A stretch of DNA of 64,000 nucleotides from Prevotella herbatica (GCF_017347605.1 NZ_AP024484.1:744001-808000), one strand, 5' to 3'; positions 8,750-18,160 are shown, counted from the stretch's first letter. The notes: a model not told the origin generated them from the letters alone. Numbers and translations are program-made.

Positions 8750-9508
8750 TCAACTAAGATATGCTCTCAACGTATCGTTTGTAGTATTCTTACCTAGCTT
8801 TCTCACAGCCTTATCTCTTATCTGGCGTACACGTTCACGCTTCAGCCCCATGTTTTCACCTATTTCAGCAAAAGTTATATTATCCTGACCTATTCCATAG
8901 AAAGCCTGAACAATACGACGTTCTCTGTCATTAAGCACATCCATTGACTGAAGGAGCTCTGCCTTTATTGATTCGTCAAGCGCTAACTTGTCTGGACGTG
9001 GAGCATCTGGATCAAATAGCACACTCAACAAGCTCAAATTCTTACCATTCTGCAATGGAGCATCTACCGAAAAGGCACGACTGTTTTCCTTCTCTTCTCG
9101 ATTGCGCTCATTCTTCGGAAGGTTATAGATACCACTTTGCTCATTGATAGCATGAACAATAACATCACGAATAAAAGGCTCAGCATAACCAACAAAGCGC
9201 TTGCCACGACTACCGTCAAAGCTTTGCGCAGCCTTCATCATACCAATATTACCCTCACTGATTAGATCGGTTATCGCAACGCCATTATCAGTATACTGCT
9301 TTGCGATAGAAACGACAAAGCGAAGATTTGCCTTAACAAGCTTATCAACAGCTCGTTCACCAGCACTTCCTCCAATCTGTATCTTTTCGGCAAGTTGCTT
9401 TTCCTCGTCATCAGACAATAGTAATTCCTTTCCTATTTCATCCAGATATCTATTCAGAGATTCGTTTTCGCGCTCTGACAAAGGTTTTCCTGTTTTAATT
9501 TTCCTCAT
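8750..9508 (-). CDS. Divergent sigma-70 family factor (group 2-like)
   Basis: A 252-residue sigma factor with region 1.2 (SLNRYLDEIGKELLLSDDEEKQLAEKI split across residues 18-43), region 2.1-2.2 (LVKANLRFVVSIAKQY...ITDLISEGNIGMMKAA) and region 4 (NDRERRIVQAFYGIG, then FAEIGENMGLKRERVRQIRDKAVRKL). It is not the ordinary housekeeping factor: Bacteroidetes RpoD is about 286 residues and has VWWIRQ in region 2.3-2.4, whereas here the same spot reads EPFIRD. Most of region 3 is absent. The start is the ATG at 9506-9508. It is the third gene of a minus-strand operon after the ATPase and DUF4435 genes, 20 bases behind the latter. Promoter specificity is unknown. Confidence 0.88.
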   Translation of the reverse strand: MRKIKTGKPLSERENESLNRYLDEIGKELLLSDDEEKQLAEKIQIGGSAGERAVDKLVKANLRFVVSIAKQYTDNGVAITDLISEGNIGMMKAAQSFDGSRGKRFVGYAEPFIRDVIVHAINEQSGIYNLPKNERNREEKENSRAFSVDAPLQNGKNLSLLSVLFDPDAPRPDKLALDESIKAELLQSMDVLNDRERRIVQAFYGIGQDNITFAEIGENMGLKRERVRQIRDKAVRKLGKNTTNDTLRAYLS

Positions 9509-9528
9509 AATCAATAAAATTTTGTTTG

Positions 9529-10524
9529 TTATTTCGCATCCAAAAATTCAGCGACATCATTCATTATATTTTTAAACTGCGGTGACATGGCGTAACCCAT
9601 ATTCTTCTTAAGCATTGCTGTTATGTCTCCAACACTATTTTTATAGCTTGAAATTTCGGTCTGATACTGCATGTTGTGAACTGACTGATCACCTATTTCC
9701 TGCTCACGCTCACGATATAATCGACCGCATACTTTATCCATAATCGGTACGACGACATGATCAAAAAGATGATGTCCCTGTATATATAAATACGTATTAG
9801 ACGAATCCACTCCTAACCTGTTTAAATCATCCTTTAATGCAAGATAACTTTCGCGGGCATTAGGATTCTTCTTTTTAAAGCCATCAACAGCACGTGACAC
9901 TTTCTTGTGAAGTTTGTCAAGAGAATATTCTGGGTCATCAATTCTCACATCGCCTAGTTCGATGATATTATCAAATTCGGTTATCGTGAACTCAGCATAA
10001 TGGTCGCTACGATAATACCATATATTCCAAACGAACAGTGGATAGATAATTTCAGAATATCTTGTCATGAACTCATTAAAGTCAAAGATACTATGATCGT
10101 TTAGCACCACTGCTACTGCCACATTATGCAACGAAGGAGCATAGCATTGAAGATTTTCTATTGCATAAGCATACGTATGAAAGATATAACTATTTGTCAA
10201 AAGCGTTCGTGAAGCTGGCGAAGCACCTTGTATGAGATAATCGTAATCTGCATCTACACAAGCAATCATATTATGTCCCACACCATCCATAATATTGGCG
10301 ATAGCAGCCTTTTTACCACGTTCCAAACGATTCATACGTGTAGGAAGCATCACTTCGAAATAACGACTATCATCTTCATAGTTACCAAGTATGGTACGCC
10401 AAAAGAACACATCATCATAGCTCTCTACATAAGCTATAATCTTTCGACGTGCTTTCTTTGAGCCCAATTTATTGGCAGCCTCGAAATATCTTGATGTTAT
10501 ATTTTCGTTTAATCTTTTAGACAT
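9529..10524 (-). CDS. DUF4435 / Toprim-like protein, AriB-like partner of the ATPase
   Basis: A 331-residue protein of the DUF4435 family. A Toprim-like acidic site is visible: Glu34 in AYVESYDDVFFW and the DxD pair Asp91/Asp93 in ACVDADYDYL. In the PARIS anti-phage system a DUF4435 Toprim nuclease (AriB) is paired with an ABC-type ATPase (AriA), and here the upstream gene is such an ATPase, 51 bases away. Direct sequence similarity to known AriB proteins could not be tested. The same pair may also be a chromosomally conserved Bacteroidales module with another role. The gene is followed after 20 bases by the sigma-factor gene. Confidence 0.8.
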   Translation of the reverse strand: MSKRLNENITSRYFEAANKLGSKKARRKIIAYVESYDDVFFWRTILGNYEDDSRYFEVMLPTRMNRLERGKKAAIANIMDGVGHNMIACVDADYDYLIQGASPASRTLLTNSYIFHTYAYAIENLQCYAPSLHNVAVAVVLNDHSIFDFNEFMTRYSEIIYPLFVWNIWYYRSDHYAEFTITEFDNIIELGDVRIDDPEYSLDKLHKKVSRAVDGFKKKNPNARESYLALKDDLNRLGVDSSNTYLYIQGHHLFDHVVVPIMDKVCGRLYREREQEIGDQSVHNMQYQTEISSYKNSVGDITAMLKKNMGYAMSPQFKNIMNDVAEFLDAK

Positions 10525-10575
10525 CTACATCCCCCCGACTTCAAACATCAGTTAATAACTTTAGGTATAAACACA

Positions 10576-11388
10576 CTAAAAAGTAATATCCGTTACTTCG
10601 GTGACATGCTCCATCCAACCGTTCATTACAACTGCCGGACTATGCGTTGTCATTATCAACTGTAAATTAGGATTCAATTTAAGCACAAGTTCAATAAGCT
10701 GTTTCTGCCACTCAAAATGCAGACTCACTTCTGGTTCATCCATAAACAGCACATACGGTTTCTGATCTTCCACCAATACAGTGAGCAGGATTGCAAGAAT
10801 CTGCTTCTCACCACTTGATAACTGATAAGGAACAAGGGTCTCGCCAATCTGTGAAAAGCGTATCTCGTTTTCAGTACGGATAATCTTCTTTCCTGTTTCC
10901 TTGAATAGATCATCTATCATATCCTGAAACAGTTTTTTTGACTCCGATATTTTCTGAGCCTGTAAAGCAGCATCAGGATCACCACATTGCAATGCATTGA
11001 TAATTCTGTTGCCAATGTTTACCTGATAATCCAGATACTTACGCTGAAGCTGGAATAATTGCCAGTCAAGTTCTGTAGCCAGACTTAAATCCAGCTTCGA
11101 TATCGTGTCTGAATTCATCAGTGGGCGATCAAAAGAGCGTATAGCATCAAAGCGTATCCATTTTGCATCTTCAGGTTGAACTTTCAGATGTACACCTTTA
11201 AGCAAGTGACTTGGAAACTCGCCGCCTTGTGCAAGACTTTTCACAACCTTGCTGAGAATAGTACTTTTTCCTACACCGTTAATACCACTAAGGATATTAA
11301 CATTACGGTCCAAATTCCACACAATGTGTTTTGTTCCGCTCCAAAGAGATTCTATCTCTATCTGCTCTATATAATCAGCATATTTCAT
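10576..11388 (-). CDS. ABC-type/AAA ATPase, compact AriA-like
   Basis: A 270-residue ATPase of the SMC/RecF/ABC type. Walker A is GINGVGKST (residues 35-43), the ABC signature is LSSGEKQ, Walker B is VLFMDEPEVSLH and the switch His is in TTHSPAVV. A short helical insertion separates Walker A from the signature. The protein is small compared with typical AriA or OLD ATPases, which are well over 400 residues, so it lacks a long coiled coil. It is the first gene of the operon with the DUF4435 and sigma-factor genes and is divergent from the DMT transporter. Confidence 0.85.
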   Translation of the reverse strand: MKYADYIEQIEIESLWSGTKHIVWNLDRNVNILSGINGVGKSTILSKVVKSLAQGGEFPSHLLKGVHLKVQPEDAKWIRFDAIRSFDRPLMNSDTISKLDLSLATELDWQLFQLQRKYLDYQVNIGNRIINALQCGDPDAALQAQKISESKKLFQDMIDDLFKETGKKIIRTENEIRFSQIGETLVPYQLSSGEKQILAILLTVLVEDQKPYVLFMDEPEVSLHFEWQKQLIELVLKLNPNLQLIMTTHSPAVVMNGWMEHVTEVTDITF

Positions 11389-11408
11389 ATTAATAGAATT
11401 ATATACCG

Positions 11409-11416
11409 CAAATATA
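11409..11416 (-). promoter_or_regulatory. -7 element (TATATTTG) for the ATPase/DUF4435/sigma operon
   Basis: Minus strand TATATTTG matches TAnnTTTG, with the ATG at 11388 about 14 bases beyond the expected start site. Confidence 0.6.
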
Positions 11417-11461
11417 GCAAATAAAAATCACAGACAGTTCCAAATAGTGTGATTTTTTTTA

Positions 11462-11469
11462 TAATTTTG
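11462..11469 (+). promoter_or_regulatory. -7 element (TAATTTTG) for the DMT transporter
   Basis: TAATTTTG matches TAnnTTTG and sits 22 bases before the ATG at 11491. This places the true start there rather than at upstream in-frame codons. Confidence 0.6.
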
Positions 11470-11490
11470 CACACTAATAAAACTATTATA

Positions 11491-12411
11491 ATGGGTAACA
11501 ACAAGAATATCCCACTTCAGGCGCATCTCAGCATGTTTACAGCTGAGTTTTTCTGGGGACTTATGGCTCCGCTTGGAAAGGATGCAATGACACATGGTAT
11601 TGACGGTATAGATATGGTTTCATTCAGGGTTATGGGTGGGGCTATACTATTTTGGATTACATCTATATTCGTTAAGAAGGAAACTGTGCCAACAAAAGAC
11701 AAGCTATTACTTGCTGGTGCTGCTATATTCGGACTAGTATGTAATCAATGTCTTTACACAATAGGATTGAGCATCACGTCACCCGTTAATTCAAGCATTG
11801 TAACAACATCAATGCCTATATTTGCAATGGTGCTGTCTTTCTTTATATTGAAAGAACCAATTACACTTCAAAAGGCACTTGGAGTATTCATTGGTTGTTG
11901 CGGAGCGATAATACTGATCATTACAAGTGCTGCAGCTGTAAGTTCAAAGGTTGGAGACATACGTGGAGATCTGATGTGTCTTGGCGCCCAATTATCTTTT
12001 GCACTTTATCTTGCACTATTCAACAACCTTATAAAAAAGTATTCTGTATTTACGGTTAACAAATGGATGTTTCTTTGGGCAACGCTGATGATATGGCCCT
12101 TCACGGGAAGTCACGTCATGGACCTTAATTGGGCTATCGTTCCTACGAAGACATGGTGGGAAGCAGGATACGTTGTGATCTTCGGAACATATATGGGTTA
12201 CATATTAACGATGGTTGGACAGCATTCTCTGCGCCCGACAGTTGTTAGTATATATAATTATGTGCAACCTATCGTGTCGGTTACAGTAAGTATTTTAACA
12301 GGTATAGGAGTATTTACACTCATGCAGGGAGTAGCCGTGATATTCGTATTTTCTGGTGTATGGTTAGTGATAAAGAGTAAATCAAAACGCGATTTGGAGA
12401 CAAAGAAATAA
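11491..12411 (+). CDS. EamA/DMT family transporter
   Basis: A 306-residue inner-membrane protein with about ten hydrophobic helices in two EamA repeats. Features include FFWGLMAPLGKDAM near the N-terminus, SPVNSSIVTTSMPIFAMVLSF cut here to its core SIVTTSMPIFAMVL, and the second repeat around RPTVVSIYNYVQPIVSV. Members export or import amino acids, nucleotides or other metabolites; the substrate is unknown. It is followed by metY-like and cysK genes, but these have their own promoter, so a link to sulfur metabolism is only suggestive. Confidence 0.88.
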   Translation: MGNNKNIPLQAHLSMFTAEFFWGLMAPLGKDAMTHGIDGIDMVSFRVMGGAILFWITSIFVKKETVPTKDKLLLAGAAIFGLVCNQCLYTIGLSITSPVNSSIVTTSMPIFAMVLSFFILKEPITLQKALGVFIGCCGAIILIITSAAAVSSKVGDIRGDLMCLGAQLSFALYLALFNNLIKKYSVFTVNKWMFLWATLMIWPFTGSHVMDLNWAIVPTKTWWEAGYVVIFGTYMGYILTMVGQHSLRPTVVSIYNYVQPIVSVTVSILTGIGVFTLMQGVAVIFVFSGVWLVIKSKSKRDLETKK

Positions 12412-12414
12412 CCA

Positions 12415-12434
12415 AATACCACAAATGTGGTATT
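12415..12434 (+). terminator. Weak hairpin after the DMT transporter
   Basis: 8-bp stem AATACCAC / GTGGTATT with a 4-base loop, directly behind the stop codon. No T-run follows, so its role as terminator is doubtful. Confidence 0.4.
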
Positions 12435-12478
12435 CTAAATGCCCAGAATGTGTGATTTCACCGTATCATTATTTGCCG

Positions 12479-12486
12479 TACCTTTG
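12479..12486 (+). promoter_or_regulatory. -7 element (TACCTTTG) for metY-like gene
   Basis: TACCTTTG fits TAnnTTTG; the expected leader to the ATG at 12535 is about 40 bases. Confidence 0.6.
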
Positions 12487-12534
12487 CAACATGATTTAGA
12501 ATATAAACATAACGTAAAAAGAAAGGGTTTAAAT

Positions 12535-13830
12535 ATGAGTAATGGAAAGAAACTACACTTCGAGACACTTCAACTTCATGTAGGACAGGAAAACGCTGAT
12601 CCAACAACGGATTCGCGTGCTGTACCTATTTATCAGACTACAAGTTATGTTTTCCACAATTCACAACATGCTTCAGACAGATTTGGACTTCGTGATGCGG
12701 GAAACATTTATGGAAGATTGACTAACTCAACACAAGGTGTTTTTGAAGACAGAGTTGCAGCCCTTGAAGGCGGTGTTGCTGGACTTGCTGTAGCATCAGG
12801 CGCAGCAGCGGTTACTTATGCGCTGCAAAACGTAGCTCAGAATGGTGACCACATATTAGCAGCAAACAACCTTTATGGCGGAACGACTAACCTACTAGAA
12901 CATACATTGACTACTCAAGGTGTAGAAGTTTCATTCGTAGACCCTTCTGATTTTAAAGAGGTAGATGCAGGTTTCCGTCCAAACACGAAAGCCGTTATCA
13001 TAGAGACTTTCGGTAATCCTAATGCTAGCGTGACTGACATTGACAAGATTTCAGAGATCGCTCACAAGCACAACACAATTGTAATTGTAGACAACACTTT
13101 CGGTACTCCATATCTTATCAGACCTATTGAACACGGAGCAGACATCGTTGTTCACTCTGCAACAAAATTTATTGGGGGGCACGGTTCGTCATTAGGTGGA
13201 GTAATCGTTGACGGCGGTAAGTTTGACTGGAAAGCAAACGCTGACAAGTACCCTACTCTAGCTAAACCAGATCCTTCATATCATGGAGCTATTTTCGCAG
13301 ACGTTGCTGGGGCAGCTGCGTTCGTAACAAGAATACGTGCGGTGATATTACGTGATACTGGTGCAACAATAAGCCCATTCAATGCATGGATATTAATTCA
13401 GGGACTTGAAACTTTAAGTCTACGTGTGGAGAGGCACGCATACAATACAAAGAAGATCGTTGAATATCTGGCAAAGAATCCAAAGGTGGCAAAGGTAAAC
13501 CACCCTTCATTGCCAGAACATCCCGATCATGCACTATACCAAAAGCTCTTCCCTAACGGCGGCGGCAGTATATTTACGTTTGACATAAAAGGCGGACAAG
13601 ACGAGGCTTGGGCTTTCATAGACCACTTAAAGATATTTTCACTGCTTGCAAACGTTGCAGACGTAAAGAGTCTTGTTATACATCCAGCAACAACAACTCA
13701 TTCACAGCTTAGTCCAAAGGAACTTGAAGAGCAACACATATACCCTTCAACTATAAGATTGAGCATTGGAACAGAGAACGTGATAGACCTTATCGACGCA
13801 CTTGACGAAGCATTTCAATACGTAAAATAA
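12535..13830 (+). CDS. O-acetylhomoserine sulfhydrylase (Cys/Met PLP enzyme)
   Basis: A 431-residue PLP enzyme that makes homocysteine from O-acetylhomoserine and sulfide in direct sulfhydrylation. The start [19 protein letters not shown] is typical for the O-acetylhomoserine (thiol)-lyase branch, and length over 420 residues separates it from cystathionine gamma-synthase (about 380). The PLP-lysine motif is seen in [18 protein letters not shown], with the YGRLTNST substrate-binding motif near residue 60. An in-frame upstream ATG at 12439 lies before the promoter and was not used. cysK follows after 34 bases, so the two genes are probably co-transcribed for sulfide assimilation into methionine and cysteine. 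Confidence 0.93.
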   Translation: MSNGKKLHFETLQLHVGQENADPTTDSRAVPIYQTTSYVFHNSQHASDRFGLRDAGNIYGRLTNSTQGVFEDRVAALEGGVAGLAVASGAAAVTYALQNVAQNGDHILAANNLYGGTTNLLEHTLTTQGVEVSFVDPSDFKEVDAGFRPNTKAVIIETFGNPNASVTDIDKISEIAHKHNTIVIVDNTFGTPYLIRPIEHGADIVVHSATKFIGGHGSSLGGVIVDGGKFDWKANADKYPTLAKPDPSYHGAIFADVAGAAAFVTRIRAVILRDTGATISPFNAWILIQGLETLSLRVERHAYNTKKIVEYLAKNPKVAKVNHPSLPEHPDHALYQKLFPNGGGSIFTFDIKGGQDEAWAFIDHLKIFSLLANVADVKSLVIHPATTTHSQLSPKELEEQHIYPSTIRLSIGTENVIDLIDALDEAFQYVK

Positions 13831-13864
13831 AAACATATTAGGAAACAATTTAAAACATTATATT

Positions 13865-14812
13865 ATGGCAAAGATTGCAAAACAAATAACCGACCTTATT
13901 GGAAATACCCCATTGGTTGAGCTAAATAAGTATTCAAAATTCCGTGGAGTTGAAACTCCTATCATTGCAAAAGTTGAATTCTTCAATCCAGGCGGTAGCG
14001 TAAAAGACCGTATTGGACTTGCAATGATTGAAGCAGCTGAGAAAGACGGAAAACTTAAACCAGGAGCAACAATTATTGAACCAACAAGTGGTAACACTGG
14101 TGTAGGTCTTGCTCTTGTATCAGCAATAAAGGGATATAAACTTATCCTAACAATGCCTGAAACGATGAGCGTTGAACGCCGTAACCTTGTAAAGGCTTAT
14201 GGTGCCGAAGTAAGACTTACAAGTGGTAAAGACGGCATGCCAGGAGCTATCAAGGCAGCAGAAGAACTGCGTGATGCAACTCCAGGAAGTGTAATTCTTG
14301 AACAATTTGAAAATCCGGCCAACCCTAAAAAGCACTATGAAACAACAGGTCAGGAAATATGGAATGATACCGAAGGAAAAGTAGATATCTTTGTTGCTGG
14401 TGTTGGAACTGGTGGAACGGTATCTGGTATAGGAAAGGCTTTGAAGGAAAAGAATCCAAATGTTAAGATTATAGCTGTAGAGCCATTATCATCTCCCGTT
14501 CTTCACGGTGGTGCTAGCGGTCCTCACAAGATTCAGGGTATCGGAGCTGGTTTCATTCCAAAAACTTATAACTCTGACTTTATCGATGAAGTCTTTGATG
14601 TTGAGAATGACGATGCAATATTGGCTGGTCGCCAGTTAGCACAGCAAGAAGGACTTTTGGTTGGAATATCTTCAGGTGCAGCAGCTTTTGCGGCAACAGA
14701 GATTGCAAAGCGTCCTGAAAATAAAGGCAAAACTATTGTTACCTTGTTGCCTGATACAGGTGAACGCTATCTGTCTACGGTATTATATGCCTTTGACGAA
14801 TATCCACTATAA
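13865..14812 (+). CDS. cysK: Cysteine synthase A
   Basis: Makes cysteine from O-acetylserine and sulfide. The 315-residue PLP protein has the lysine motif [12 protein letters not shown] (PLP lysine in SVKDR), the substrate loop [11 protein letters not shown], the phosphate-binding [12 protein letters not shown], and [10 protein letters not shown] towards the C-terminus. Length and motifs are those of the standard CysK/CysM fold. It ends a likely two-gene transcript with the O-acetylhomoserine sulfhydrylase, followed by a strong terminator at 14866-14900. Confidence 0.96.
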   Translation: MAKIAKQITDLIGNTPLVELNKYSKFRGVETPIIAKVEFFNPGGSVKDRIGLAMIEAAEKDGKLKPGATIIEPTSGNTGVGLALVSAIKGYKLILTMPETMSVERRNLVKAYGAEVRLTSGKDGMPGAIKAAEELRDATPGSVILEQFENPANPKKHYETTGQEIWNDTEGKVDIFVAGVGTGGTVSGIGKALKEKNPNVKIIAVEPLSSPVLHGGASGPHKIQGIGAGFIPKTYNSDFIDEVFDVENDDAILAGRQLAQQEGLLVGISSGAAAFAATEIAKRPENKGKTIVTLLPDTGERYLSTVLYAFDEYPL

Positions 14813-14865
14813 ATTCCAACTAAAGTCATTTTAATGTTTTTGTAATATAGATGAATGATTGATAG

Positions 14866-14909
14866 ACGGGGCTTTATCTGCTTGGCAGGTAAAGTCCCGT
14901 TGACTTTTA
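14866..14909 (+). terminator. Rho-independent terminator after cysK
   Basis: A 16-bp stem with two G-U pairs (14866-14881 with 14885-14900) and a TTG loop, followed by TGACTTTTATAT. It recalls a strong intrinsic terminator. Confidence 0.8.
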
Positions 14910-15079
14910 TATACCGATATAAACTAAAGATAAACCTTGTCGTAAAAAGCATTAATATGACATAATAACATTACTTAAGAGCATTATTGGTATAAATGAA
15001 ACTTTATGTAGCAAAAAGATGACAATCTGCTAGAAAAGAGTTATAAAACGCAGTAAAAATACAAATAGAAGTTAAAAAA

Positions 15080-15160
15080 CATCGTTTTTCGATATCTTTT
15101 TCTCATTTTATTTGCATGGAATTGATATTTGCCATACATTTGCATTATCGAAAAACGATA
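15080..15160 (+). promoter_or_regulatory. Promoter and paired operators of the DUF2975/XRE operon
   Basis: Two copies of an inverted repeat surround the promoter: CATCGTTTTTCGATA at 15080-15094 and TATCGAAAAACGATA at 15146-15160, which are reverse complements apart from one base. Between them is the -7 element TACATTTG at 15135-15142. The second copy covers the expected start of transcription. This fits autorepression by the XRE protein encoded as second gene (inference). Confidence 0.65.
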
Positions 15161-15210
15161 ATATAAATATGTTATTCAATAATTAATATCAACTAAACAA
15201 TAAATATAAT

Positions 15211-15882
15211 ATGAAACGCAAGTTTAATATATATTGTATTCTTTTGCTTGTAGCAATAGCCATTGGGTTCACTATTGACATATACAATAATGTAGATGAT
15301 CTCACTTTAGGTTTTAAAGACGGTTGGCATTCAGCTGAAGCACAACAAGAGTTTCTGAAGAGAAAAACCAATATGAAGCAAATAAGCTACATAAACCTTA
15401 AAGCAAAGAACGATAATAAATTTCTTACTGCTGTTAAAAACAATGTTACAGGACAAATGGACTCTATACAAATTGGATATGTAAGAGTTGCAACATCAGC
15501 TGGCAACAACGGTAGAACGACCTTATCTAGTTGCATTGGATTATTCTCAGCAATAATATATTTGGGTTGCATACTTGCTTTTTGGATAGTATTTCTTAAT
15601 ATCATCCTTGCTGTCAACAGAGGGAAAGCCTTTGACAAAAAGACAGATCGGAAGATAAAGTTGATGGGAATTTTCTTAATAGGAGAATATATTTCAGAAT
15701 GGGGCTTAACATGTGTAGACTATTTAGAAAGTAGTAAAATGTATAATATTTCAGATTATGATATTTCTTTCAGTGACTATCCTAGTAGCTATCTTCTTTA
15801 TCTTGGCATTGGCATGCTGATTATTTCTCAGCTTCTCACAATCGGACGCAAGATGAAGGAAGAGCAAGAATTGACAATATAA
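15211..15882 (+). CDS. DUF2975 membrane protein
   Basis: A 223-residue inner-membrane protein with four predicted helices (residues about 7-26, 108-135, 147-165 and 190-208). Between helices 1 and 2 is a soluble loop of about 80 residues, and the arrangement matches DUF2975. Such proteins are almost always encoded next to a small XRE-type regulator, as here, 16 bases downstream. The function of the family is not established; a membrane-sensing or stress role is speculative. The operon is flanked by paired operators at 15080-15160. Confidence 0.8.
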   Translation: MKRKFNIYCILLLVAIAIGFTIDIYNNVDDLTLGFKDGWHSAEAQQEFLKRKTNMKQISYINLKAKNDNKFLTAVKNNVTGQMDSIQIGYVRVATSAGNNGRTTLSSCIGLFSAIIYLGCILAFWIVFLNIILAVNRGKAFDKKTDRKIKLMGIFLIGEYISEWGLTCVDYLESSKMYNISDYDISFSDYPSSYLLYLGIGMLIISQLLTIGRKMKEEQELTI

Positions 15883-15884
15883 TT

Positions 15885-15891
15885 AAGGAGG
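15885..15891 (+). promoter_or_regulatory. Strong Shine-Dalgarno for the XRE gene
   Basis: AAGGAGG lies 7 bases before the ATG at 15899. Such a strong match is unusual in this phylum, where most starts in the window have no Shine-Dalgarno, and suggests high expression of the regulator relative to the membrane partner. Confidence 0.6.
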
Positions 15892-15898
15892 ATTTATA

Positions 15899-16105
15899 AT
15901 GTCAATAATAATAAATGTAGACGTAATGATGGCTAGGCGCAAAATTTCGAGTGGTGAACTGGCTGAAAGGGTTGGTATCACCCCAGCTAACTTGTCGATA
16001 TTAAAGACAGGAAAGGCTAAAGCTATTCGATTTTCAACCCTTGAAGCTATATGCAACGCACTTGATTGTCAACCAGGAGATATCCTGGAATACAAAAATG
16101 ATTAA
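15899..16105 (+). CDS. XRE/Cro-type helix-turn-helix regulator
   Basis: A 68-residue DNA-binding protein of the compact Cro/YozG kind. The helix-turn-helix is ARRKISSGELAERVGITPAN (residues 12-31), followed by LSILKTGKAKAIRF and STLEAICNALDCQPGDILEY, typical of the group found beside DUF2975 proteins. It probably binds the TATCG(A/T)5CGATA repeats upstream of the operon (inference from repeat position). It has a strong ribosome-binding site. Confidence 0.9.
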   Translation: MSIIINVDVMMARRKISSGELAERVGITPANLSILKTGKAKAIRFSTLEAICNALDCQPGDILEYKND

Positions 16106-16132
16106 ACAGTAAAATCATAAATAGAGAATTTA

Positions 16133-18160
16133 ATGATGAAATCAAAATTAATTTTAGCCGCTATGTTGATATGTTCTACTGCGGCATCAGCTCAAGGTCT
16201 GAAGTCGGGAATCGACAAAAGCAACATGGACCTGAGTGTAAAACCCGGTGATAACTTTTATGAGTACTCAGTTGGTAACTGGTTGAAGACTCATCCTCTT
16301 GATGCACAACACCCTATGAACGGTTCGTTTGTCGATCTTGAGGAACAAAACAACGACCGCATTCGTGAACTTGTAGAGGGCTATGCCAATACTCCACAGA
16401 AACAAGGAACTCTTGGACAGAAGATAGGAAGTCTATATCGCATGTATATGGACACCGCAAGATTGGACCGTGAAGGTATCACTCCTATCAAACCTATATT
16501 AAAGAGAATTGCCGAAATTAAGAACCGTAAGGAATATGCAAAAGCAATGGCTGACTTGTCTGCTATTGGCTACAACACAACTATGTATGGTTTCGGATTA
16601 GGCACTGACGCAAAAAACTCAGACAAATACCTTGTTTCTATTGGTCAGGGTGGTATCGGTCTTGATCCAGAATACTACACTAAACCAAACGAGCAGCAGA
16701 AAGCTGTAGTAGCAGCTTACAAGAGTCTGATCAAAGACCTTCTTAAAATGGTCGGCAATAATGATGCAGTAGCCGAAAAGAAGATGCAGGCTATATTCGC
16801 AATACAAAATCAGATTGCAAAGGTCAGCTATGATCAGATTAAGTCTCGTGATCCTCAAGCAAACTATCATAAGATGAGTTGGGGAAAATTGCTAAAGGAT
16901 TATCCTGGAATAGACTGGAACTATTTAGCTAAATCAAGCTTCTTCCCTGCTATTGACAGTGTAGATGTAGGTCAACCTGAACCAATACACGAAGTTGAGA
17001 AGATTTTGGCAAAGACTCCATTGGAAGACTTGAAGGCTTACATGGAATATAATGTTGTAAGCAGTGCTTCAGGTACTCTTTCAAAGAAGTTCTTCGATCG
17101 CAAATTTGAATTTAACAAAACACTTTACGGAGTAAAGGAAGAGCAACCTCGTTGGAAATATGCACTAAGTTTCGTACAGAATCTTCTTGGTGAAGCTGTA
17201 GGTAAATTATATGTAAAGAAATACTTCCCTGAAAGCAGCAAACAACTTGCTATAGAACTTGTCAAGAATTTGCAAAACGCTTTAGCAGAACGCATTCAGG
17301 AAAACACTTGGATGACAGATGTCACAAAGAAGCAGGCAATAGAAAAGCTTAGAGCTTTCCGTATCAGAATAGGTTATCCTGACAAATGGCAGAATAATGA
17401 TTCAGCTGTTGTAGTTGACGAAAACAAGAGCCTTCGTGAAAATCTTGAAAACCTTAATGTAGTATTACAGAAATATGAAGTTAAGAAACGTTTCGGAAAA
17501 CCTGTTGACAAAGAAGAATGGTTCTGTACTCCACAGACTGTAAACGCTTTTTACAGTCCAGAAACAAATAGCATCAATTTCCCAGCAGCTATTCTTCAGG
17601 CACCATTCTTTGATCCTGAGGCAGACGCCGCAGCCAACTTTGGTGGTATCGGAAGTGTAATCGGACACGAGATGAGTCATGGATTTGACGATCAAGGATG
17701 TCAGTTTGACAAGAACGGAAACCTTAACAACTGGTGGACTGCTGAAGATAAGGCAAACTATGACAAGCGTACAAAAGTACTTGCCGACTGGTTCAGCACT
17801 CAGGAAGTTCTTCCAGGACTTAAAGTTAACGGAGAAAAGACTCTTGGCGAAAATATCGGTGACAACGGTGGTATAAACGTTGCATTCAGAGCGTTTGAGA
17901 ACGCTATTAAGAAGAATCCTTTGGAAAACAAAGACGGCTTCACTCCCGAACAACGCTTCTTCCTTGCTTACGGTCGTATCTGGGCAAGCAACATAGCACC
18001 ACAGTTTGTAGCTTATATTGTTAATTCAGACACTCATTCTCCTAACATAGCTCGTGTGAATGGTGCACTCCCTATGATTGACGCATGGTATGATACATTT
18101 GGCATCAAGCAAGGTGACAAGTTGTATGTTCCTATTGAGAAACGTGCTCATATCTGGTAA
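16133..18160 (+). CDS. M13-family zinc metallopeptidase (PepO/neprilysin-like), exported
   Basis: A 675-residue endopeptidase with a signal peptide (residues 1-20, MMKSKLILAAMLICSTAASA then QG). The zinc site is HEMSH in VIGHEMSHGFDDQG near residue 512, with the third ligand in GENIGDNGGINVAF. NAFYSPETNSINFPAAILQ shortened to NAFYSP...FPAAILQ is also a family hallmark. The C-terminus (EKRAHIW) keeps the final Trp but lacks the cysteine of the usual CxxW ending. It would cut peptides in the periplasm or at the surface. The start could be either of the two adjacent ATGs at 16133 and 16136. Confidence 0.93.
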   Translation: MMKSKLILAAMLICSTAASAQGLKSGIDKSNMDLSVKPGDNFYEYSVGNWLKTHPLDAQHPMNGSFVDLEEQNNDRIRELVEGYANTPQKQGTLGQKIGSLYRMYMDTARLDREGITPIKPILKRIAEIKNRKEYAKAMADLSAIGYNTTMYGFGLGTDAKNSDKYLVSIGQGGIGLDPEYYTKPNEQQKAVVAAYKSLIKDLLKMVGNNDAVAEKKMQAIFAIQNQIAKVSYDQIKSRDPQANYHKMSWGKLLKDYPGIDWNYLAKSSFFPAIDSVDVGQPEPIHEVEKILAKTPLEDLKAYMEYNVVSSASGTLSKKFFDRKFEFNKTLYGVKEEQPRWKYALSFVQNLLGEAVGKLYVKKYFPESSKQLAIELVKNLQNALAERIQENTWMTDVTKKQAIEKLRAFRIRIGYPDKWQNNDSAVVVDENKSLRENLENLNVVLQKYEVKKRFGKPVDKEEWFCTPQTVNAFYSPETNSINFPAAILQAPFFDPEADAAANFGGIGSVIGHEMSHGFDDQGCQFDKNGNLNNWWTAEDKANYDKRTKVLADWFSTQEVLPGLKVNGEKTLGENIGDNGGINVAFRAFENAIKKNPLENKDGFTPEQRFFLAYGRIWASNIAPQFVAYIVNSDTHSPNIARVNGALPMIDAWYDTFGIKQGDKLYVPIEKRAHIW

